A stretch of DNA of 10,887 bases from Caldifarciminota bacterium (GTDB lineage Bacteria > Hydrothermota > Tepidihabitantia > B3-TA06), in the NCBI GenBank assembly GCA_014729665.1, contig WJJO01000434.1, forward strand, positions 1 through 10,887, in the 5' to 3' direction. The notes under the pieces are model-generated. The model was not told where the DNA came from, did no database searches, and worked only from the letters and a program-made list of their open reading frames with translations. The translations under genes and the position numbers were made by a program. Positions 6,326 through 10,887 of the stretch are shown here, piece after piece. Each line of letters starts with the position of its first letter. Within the stretch, counting starts at the first letter, position 1.

Positions 6326-8272
6326 GTGAATAGGCAAAGGCAAAAAATAATCAAAAAAACAATTCTTTTAGTAGGTTTACTCTTTGTTAGTAATTTGAAC
6401 GGATTAGAAATTACGCCAGAGGAACCGACAGTTGACATCACAGATTGGGTTAAGGCACTCGACAAAATATCTAAAATGTCTGTATCTGAAGCTGGTTTGA
6501 GGTTTAAACAGATGTTTCAAAATATATTAATATCTCACGATAGCCTGCCGATATGGTTTCAAATCCGTGATACACTTGGAGAACCGGTTGAAGGTATAAT
6601 ATGCACGCTTAGCGTAATTAAGAAAGTAAACCTAGAGTATGAAATCATTTCTGATGATTTTGGTGAGATTCTTGTTTGGGCACCACCCCCTAAACTTGGC
6701 TATAAATATGAATTAACGATTCATAATACACAAAAAATCAATATTATATCTGGGATTACAGGATGTGAATTACTTGACCCTAAAATGGGTTTTGTCACAG
6801 GAGAAGGTATGTGTGAGTTGAGATCTGACAAGATTAAAATTCTTTATAATGAAACAGATAAAAAATATGCTTTATTGGTAATGGATGTTATGCAAAGCAA
6901 TCAAAGGATAATCGACAGTGTCCTTGGGGTTAATATACTCTCTCCATTAAAAATTATTCTCAGTAACAAACCGTCGGCCCTACATATCGGTGGTTGGGGA
7001 TCGACTGTTCCGCCGGCAGGTGAAGAGATTTACAAAGACTGGCCACATGAGTGGGTCGAATCTTCTTTAAGTCTTAATCTGGATATTTACAACGATCCAA
7101 AGAATCGTTGGATTGGTGATGGCTTGGCAAATTATATATCTTTCACGATTGCTGAGAGGTTTTTCCCGAATGGAATTGTAAATTTGAAGGGAAAAATCCC
7201 AGAAGAGGATTCTAACAGAATATATAACCTATGCAACTGGAAGACGGGAGGATTTAGGGACTTAACTGGAGGTAGGGAAGTTGGGTTGGAGGGGTATGTT
7301 TTAGCACCCTTCTTTTGGGCCAGGATTATCGAAAAGTCTGGAAAACCGAATCTCATCAGTGAATTCTTAACAGATTTTAAACAGGAGGAAGACAAGAGCT
7401 GTAAGAATGCTATTACTGTCCTTTCTCAATTAAGCGGTTTGAGTATTGAGGCAGAATTGCATATTTCGGGCAACGAATATTTAAATAAAATTAATAGTTA
7501 TTGGTCAACACCCGAAATACCATCTGATATGGTATTAATTCCAGGCGGATGGTTCTTTATGGGGGATACAAACTTTCAAGATCATTCACCGGTGCGTAAA
7601 GTCTTCATCGATCATTTCTTTCTGGATCGTTTTGAAGTAACAAATAAACAATTTTGTGAATTTCTAAACGCGGCAGGGAATCAAAAAAGGGGTGGGAGAT
7701 ATTGGTTCAACGAGATGTATTATTCTCAAATCCTCTGGGAAGGGGATTCATTTATAGTCAAAAAAGGTTATGAAAATTATCCAGTTTGCCAGGTAAGCTG
7801 GTACGGAGCTCAAGCCTATGCAGAATGGGTTGGAAAAAGACTACCAACGGAGGCGGAATGGGAATATGCAGCAAGCAACGGGGGTGCAACTTTTTACCCT
7901 TGGGGCAACGAGTGGAAAGATAATTATTGCAACTGGGGTGAAGACGGCGAAATCGACGGTTATGAATTCCCAGCACCTGTTAATTGTTTTAAAGAAGGAA
8001 AAAACTGGTTGGGTTGCTATAACTTGGCTGGCAACGTGTTTGAATGGGTTGCGGACTGGTATGCTCCATACAATCCGGCTGATACAATAAACCCTCAAGG
8101 CCCTCAAAACGAAAAATGCAATGAATGGAAAGTACATCGTGGAGGGTGCTACAAATATGAAAAAGGTTGGCAGAATAGTAAAGCTAGACTTTCAGGTGTA
8201 CCCCAAGGTCGTTTCCCTTGCGTCGGCTTCCGCTGCGCCATGGATGTATCTGTAGAAACGAGAGGGGATTAA
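6326..8272 (+). CDS. Secreted protein with degenerate gluzincin-like peptidase region and C-terminal SUMF1/FGE-like domain
   Basis: The 648-residue protein begins at GTG 6326 after AAGGAG (6310-6315). A signal peptide covers about residues 1-26. Residues 80-135 look like a beta-sandwich (GEPVEGIICTLSV, DDFGEILVW). Residues 178-355 resemble a zinc gluzincin: HEWVE at 241-245 where HExxH is expected, WIGDGLANYIS at 262-272 where WLxEGLAxY is expected, then YVLAPFFWARIIEKSG (324-339). The second His is Glu245 and the third ligand is Asp265, so catalysis is doubtful. Residues 399-640 are a clear SUMF1 domain: MVLIPGGWFFMGD, FFLDRFEVTN, LPTEAEWEYAA (506-516), YPWGN, AGNVFEWVADWY (568-579), RGG (605-607), GFRCA (634-638). 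Active FGE has two Cys shortly after RGGS; here this reads RGGCYKYEKGWQNSKAR without that pair, so formylglycine formation is unlikely. Many bacterial SUMF1 proteins are non-FGE binding or structural variants. Confidence 0.88.
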   Translation: MNRQRQKIIKKTILLVGLLFVSNLNGLEITPEEPTVDITDWVKALDKISKMSVSEAGLRFKQMFQNILISHDSLPIWFQIRDTLGEPVEGIICTLSVIKKVNLEYEIISDDFGEILVWAPPPKLGYKYELTIHNTQKINIISGITGCELLDPKMGFVTGEGMCELRSDKIKILYNETDKKYALLVMDVMQSNQRIIDSVLGVNILSPLKIILSNKPSALHIGGWGSTVPPAGEEIYKDWPHEWVESSLSLNLDIYNDPKNRWIGDGLANYISFTIAERFFPNGIVNLKGKIPEEDSNRIYNLCNWKTGGFRDLTGGREVGLEGYVLAPFFWARIIEKSGKPNLISEFLTDFKQEEDKSCKNAITVLSQLSGLSIEAELHISGNEYLNKINSYWSTPEIPSDMVLIPGGWFFMGDTNFQDHSPVRKVFIDHFFLDRFEVTNKQFCEFLNAAGNQKRGGRYWFNEMYYSQILWEGDSFIVKKGYENYPVCQVSWYGAQAYAEWVGKRLPTEAEWEYAASNGGATFYPWGNEWKDNYCNWGEDGEIDGYEFPAPVNCFKEGKNWLGCYNLAGNVFEWVADWYAPYNPADTINPQGPQNEKCNEWKVHRGGCYKYEKGWQNSKARLSGVPQGRFPCVGFRCAMDVSVETRGD

Positions 8273-8327
8273 ACGTCGATTTTTTTATAGTTGAAAACAA
8301 ACACAAATCAAAAAAAGGGAGTAAGCA

Positions 8328-8507
8328 ATGCATAAATCTTTTACAATATTCGCGTCCCGTTATTGGAATATGCCTGTTTTAAAGAATATTAGTAAGAACG
8401 CACTTTCTCGTATTGTCAGGTTTACACCCGGTTTTCTTTTGGTTTCAAAGGAAGGCAAAATTATCTCGGATGCATATTACCCGAGCTTTACACCTCACCC
8501 GAGATGA
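8328..8507 (+). CDS. 59-residue hypothetical protein or gene remnant
   Basis: An ATG at 8328 lies six bases after GGGAG (8317-8321) and opens 59 codons to TGA at 8505-8507. The product begins MHKSFTIFASRYWNMPVLKN and ends YYPSFTPHPR. It has no signal peptide or membrane segment. The middle stretch FTPGFLLVSKEGKIISD (32-48) vaguely recalls the strand-turn 'TPtxxlIdkeGkI' of TlpA/redoxin proteins, so this could be the tail of a decayed thioredoxin-like gene, but nothing else of that fold is present. It sits in the same orientation between two secreted-protein genes. The good ribosome site supports translation, while the short length and lack of a recognised family limit confidence. Confidence 0.45.
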   Translation: MHKSFTIFASRYWNMPVLKNISKNALSRIVRFTPGFLLVSKEGKIISDAYYPSFTPHPR

Positions 8508-8554
8508 ATATAATGAATTATTTAGTGAAACGATAGAGTTCGATTAACGTTACA

Positions 8555-8572
8555 TTGACGGACATCCGTCAA
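8555..8572 (+). promoter_or_regulatory. Perfect 7-bp inverted repeat upstream of the repeat-protein gene
   Basis: TTGACGG (8555-8561) and CCGTCAA (8566-8572) are exact reverse complements around ACAT. The repeat ends four bases before AAGGAG (8577-8582) of the gene at 8589. It could be an operator, or an RNA hairpin next to the ribosome site like the one at 6278-6307. Its left arm also looks like a -35 box, but no -10 box lies at the right distance before the gene. Confidence 0.45.
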
Positions 8573-8588
8573 AACTAAGGAGAAAAAA

Positions 8589-9872
8589 ATGAAACACATC
8601 ACTTTTTTTTCAATAGCGGCTCTTGTTACCTTTCCGATTATTGTTCAGGCTGGCTGGGCGCGAACCTACGGTGGCTCAGAAGACGACTGTGGGTGGGAAG
8701 TAAAACAAACATCTGATGGCGGTTATATCCTTGTAGGTCGAAGGAATGGCAATTATGAAGGTAATAAAGGTAACTTATGGCTTATAAAAACAGATTCTCA
8801 AGGTGATTCACTTTGGTCGAAGATTTACGGAGAAGCGAATGGTGACGAAGGGTGGTGTGTACGTCAGACCACAGATGGTGGATATGTGATTATCGGAACA
8901 AGGGATATTTCAATGGAAGGTTGTACGACAGGTGACATTTGGTTGTTGAAGACCGATTCACTTGGCGACACTTTATGGTCGCGTACTTACGGAAAAACTC
9001 AAGTTGGGCAAGATACCCTTCAAAGGGGTTTTCATGTTGAACAAACCTCTGATGGTGGTTATATCCTCACAGGTGAATGGTCTTACCATATCTTCTTGGT
9101 AAAAACTGACGAGAAAGGAGATTCTCTTTGGTCAGTTCACATGAAGCCATCCATCTATAATAGTCAAGGGTATTGGGTTGAGGAAACCAGCGAAGGTGAT
9201 TTTGTAGTAGTCGGTTTAGTAGTAAGAAACGATGAAATGGAAACTGATATCTACCTGTGTAAGTTTAATTCAGATGGAGACAGCTTATGGGCAAAACAAT
9301 ATGGTGGTTCAAAAGTAAATATGGGTTATTCATTATGCATGACCTCTGACGAAGGCTGGGTTATTACAGGCGTTCGGTGTTGGGAAGCATCAGGTTGGGC
9401 AGGTGATCTTTGGATTATCAGAGTCAACAAGCTTGGTGACACCGTCTGGACTCGAACATACGGCAAGCAGGTAAATACAGATTGGGGCTACTGTGTACAG
9501 AGAACCTCTGACAGTGGGTATATTGTTACAGGGTATACTGAATCCTTTGGTTCAGGGGGTAAGGACCTTTGGCTTATTAAAACTGATTCCTTGGGTAATG
9601 TAGCCATTAAAGAAAAGCCTCTAATTAACGAAACACATGATCTTGCGTTACTCAACCCAATCGGTTCAAAGATAGAGTTAAGTTACAAAAATATGCCTGA
9701 AGGTTTTCATGCTCGTATCTTCGATGTGACGGGCTGCAAAGTTGATGAACTACATTCTGTAAAATCTAGCGGCGTTTTAAGATGGGGCAGTAATCATGAA
9801 CCTGGGGTATACTTCATTCGGTCTGTTTCAAACACCTCATTTGAGACTCAAAAGGTTGTTTTGATTCGCTAA
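8589..9872 (+). CDS. Secreted six-repeat (propeller-like) protein with C-terminal sorting-type domain
   Basis: The 427-residue product has a signal peptide (1-21, ending VQA) and starts six bases after AAGGAG. Residues 23-340 are six repeats of about 53 residues. The marker strand D-x-W-L-I-K-T-D-S-x-G-D-x-L-W recurs at 62-76, 116-130, 167-181, 220-234, 273-287 and 326-340, preceded in each unit by a QTSDGGYILVG-like strand. Together these suggest a beta-propeller of delta-60/Kelch-like type. Residues 352-427 resemble the C-terminal type A sorting domain: LNPIGSKIELSY, ARIFDVTGCKV, GVYFIR, KVVLIR. In Bacteroidetes-like bacteria such tails send proteins through the type 9 system to the cell surface; whether this organism has that system is not shown here. 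The ligand or activity is unknown. Likely part of the cassette starting at 5723, although a separate promoter cannot be excluded. Confidence 0.88.
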   Translation: MKHITFFSIAALVTFPIIVQAGWARTYGGSEDDCGWEVKQTSDGGYILVGRRNGNYEGNKGNLWLIKTDSQGDSLWSKIYGEANGDEGWCVRQTTDGGYVIIGTRDISMEGCTTGDIWLLKTDSLGDTLWSRTYGKTQVGQDTLQRGFHVEQTSDGGYILTGEWSYHIFLVKTDEKGDSLWSVHMKPSIYNSQGYWVEETSEGDFVVVGLVVRNDEMETDIYLCKFNSDGDSLWAKQYGGSKVNMGYSLCMTSDEGWVITGVRCWEASGWAGDLWIIRVNKLGDTVWTRTYGKQVNTDWGYCVQRTSDSGYIVTGYTESFGSGGKDLWLIKTDSLGNVAIKEKPLINETHDLALLNPIGSKIELSYKNMPEGFHARIFDVTGCKVDELHSVKSSGVLRWGSNHEPGVYFIRSVSNTSFETQKVVLIR

Positions 9873-9880
9873 CTATATAG

Positions 9881-10007
9881 CGGCTACCGACTACTACTCC
9901 TTTTCCCTCTACATGCAGTTAGCTTACAAGTGTATGTCTTTCTGAAGTTTCTCTGTGCCCTCCGTGAACTCTGTGGCTCAAACCCTCTCGGTGTCAACCG
10001 GTAGCCG
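9881..10007. repeat. 9-bp inverted repeat enclosing a CACAGAG-type element
   Basis: CGGCTACCG (9881-9889) and CGGTAGCCG (9999-10007) are exact reverse complements 109 bp apart. They bracket the repeat at 9948-9983. GACTAC (9889-9894) and GTAGTC (10014-10019) form a second inverted pair, not nested with the first. The unit begins eight bases after the stop of the repeat-protein gene and has no ORF. It may be a small non-autonomous element or a chance arrangement of dispersed repeats. The rest of the spacer to 10097 shows nothing recognisable. Confidence 0.4.
9948..9983 (-). repeat. CACAGAG-type interspersed repeat, copy 2
   Basis: On the plus strand this reads TTTCTCTGTGCCCTCCGTGA followed by ACTCTGTGGCTCAAA. 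Its reverse complement aligns with 2933-2970 (units CCACAGAG and GCACAGAG against CCGCAGAG and ACACAGAG, with similar spacing). It lies between two convergent genes, like copy 1. Confidence 0.55.
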
Positions 10008-10097
10008 TGGGCTGTAGTCAGTTATTACTGCAAGCGACGATACAATTGAAGCCGAATTATACCTAGAGGTTCGATACTAGACTATACAAGACCCAAA

Positions 10098-10887
10098 CTA
10101 AAAGAGGTAATCCCATTTACGGTCTTCTGATTTTTCCTTTATTTGCTTTTGAAAAATCCGGTAGGTTTTGGTTCGTTTTCCTCCCCAGCCCTCGATTATC
10201 CTAATAATGTTGTAGTTATCCTCAAGTATCCAGCTGAACTCACCACCTATAAAACCGTGTTTCTCGGCGGCCTTGTATATCTCGTAGTAGAGTAATGCAT
10301 CCAGGCCGTATTTACGGTACTTCGAGAGAACCCCCAGTATCAGCACGCGTACCCTGTTGACCTTGCGTTGATTGAAAAGTACGGGGATGAAGCCGAACGG
10401 GAAAAGCCGACCGTTTGCGTAGCGAAGTACCTGGTTTATGTCGGGCACAGCGACACCCATTGCCACTATGTTTCCGTCGAGTTCGACCATGGGCACCAGT
10501 TCGGGTATGGCGATGGGCTTTAGCTTCTTAACGATCAGCTCGAACTCGGCATCGGTAAATGGAACCGCACCCCAGTTCTCGCTCCAGGCCTCGTCGTGGA
10601 CAATTTTTAATAACTCAGCTTCGGCGTATACGCTCTTGAGATCAATCGGACGGACGGTTATGTTGTAGCGTTTCTTGACCAGTTCGGCAACCCGCTTGAC
10701 CTTTTCAGGCATACCTCCTGCGATAGATGCCCAGTAGGAGTAGACGTCTTTTATCTTCTTAAGACCGTTTGCGGCGGCCAGTTCAAGATAGTAAGGCCGG
10801 GTATAGGGCATCATCACGAAGGGGTCGCGGTCAAAGCCTTCTGCAAGGAAGCCTATCTCCTCGTTGATGTTGGGATTCATCGGCCCC
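10098..10887 (-). CDS. C-terminal part of a GNAT-type acetyltransferase (5' end beyond right edge)
   Basis: The frame is open to the window edge: before the first visible Met it reads Gly-Pro, giving GPMNPNINEEIGFLAEGFD. As I remember it, that matches an internal conserved block (GPxNPSxNDExGLLVEGFD) of a family of about 370-residue tandem GNAT-fold proteins. The true start therefore lies outside and Met10880 is internal. Further family blocks, counted from that Met, are AWSENWGAVPFTDAEF (98-113), VELDGNIVAMGVAVPD (132-147), NGRLFPFGF (156-164), ILGVLSKYRKYGLDALLYYE (181-200, acetyl-CoA loop R-x-x-G-x-x-A) and EFSWILEDNYNII (214-226). The substrate is unknown. The gene ends at TAG 10098, convergent with the repeat-protein gene. 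Base composition resembles obg, not the cassette between them. Confidence 0.85.
   Translation of the reverse strand, partial: GPMNPNINEEIGFLAEGFDRDPFVMMPYTRPYYLELAAANGLKKIKDVYSYWASIAGGMPEKVKRVAELVKKRYNITVRPIDLKSVYAEAELLKIVHDEAWSENWGAVPFTDAEFELIVKKLKPIAIPELVPMVELDGNIVAMGVAVPDINQVLRYANGRLFPFGFIPVLFNQRKVNRVRVLILGVLSKYRKYGLDALLYYEIYKAAEKHGFIGGEFSWILEDNYNIIRIIEGWGGKRTKTYRIFQKQIKEKSEDRKWDYLF

Noticed and set aside
8272..8290. T-run after the SUMF1 gene as a terminator
   Set aside because: Seven T at 8280-8286 are not preceded by a stable GC stem.
10025..10080. Short open frame ending ...LYLEVRY before TAG near 10078
   Set aside because: About 20 codons, no start or ribosome site; cannot be told from chance.
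1..10887. CRISPR array, tRNA, rRNA, integrase or transposase
   Set aside because: No regularly spaced direct repeats, no tRNA cloverleaf signatures (GGTTCGAAT-type arms with CCA) and no recombinase motifs were found on either strand.

Overview
The window looks like chromosomal DNA of a free-living bacterium. It has obg and dprA, clear Shine-Dalgarno sequences (AAGGAG type) and two good sigma-70-like promoters. One secreted protein carries regular 'SDGGYILVG ... WLIKTDSLGDTLW' repeats and ends in a domain resembling the type A (Por/T9SS-like) sorting domain. That combination is typical of uncultivated FCB-group or WOR-3-like lineages. No rRNA or marker set here fixes the taxon, so this is inference.

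Layout. At the left edge (1-135, minus strand) is the start of a gene whose N-terminus resembles B12-binding radical SAM proteins. It is divergent from a two-gene operon on the plus strand (281-2924) driven by a near-consensus promoter. That operon encodes a polytopic membrane protein with a possible degenerate UbiA-like C-terminal half, then a membrane-anchored TPR protein. A repeat-bearing spacer without genes (2925-3259) separates this operon from the convergent obg-dprA operon (5325 to 3260, minus strand), whose two genes overlap by ATGA.

From about 5470 to 9872 the sequence becomes richer in A/T and carries a plus-strand run of secreted or hypothetical proteins. A strong promoter and a roughly 210-nt, highly structured leader precede a small Cys-containing secreted protein. 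Next comes a secreted protein joining a degenerate gluzincin-like peptidase region to a SUMF1/FGE-like domain that lacks the catalytic cysteines. A 59-aa ORF with a good ribosome binding site follows, then a secreted protein of six repeats of about 53 residues with a sorting-like C-terminus. Perfect hairpins sit directly upstream of two of the ribosome binding sites. The run reads as an accessory envelope/secretion cassette, possibly acquired, inserted beside housekeeping genes.

The right part holds a spacer with an inverted repeat enclosing a second 'CACAGAG'-type repeat, then the C-terminal part of a GNAT-type acetyltransferase on the minus strand, cut by the right window edge. The best candidates for something undescribed are the structured leader at 5499-5710, the peptidase-like/SUMF1 fusion, and the dispersed CACAGAG repeats.
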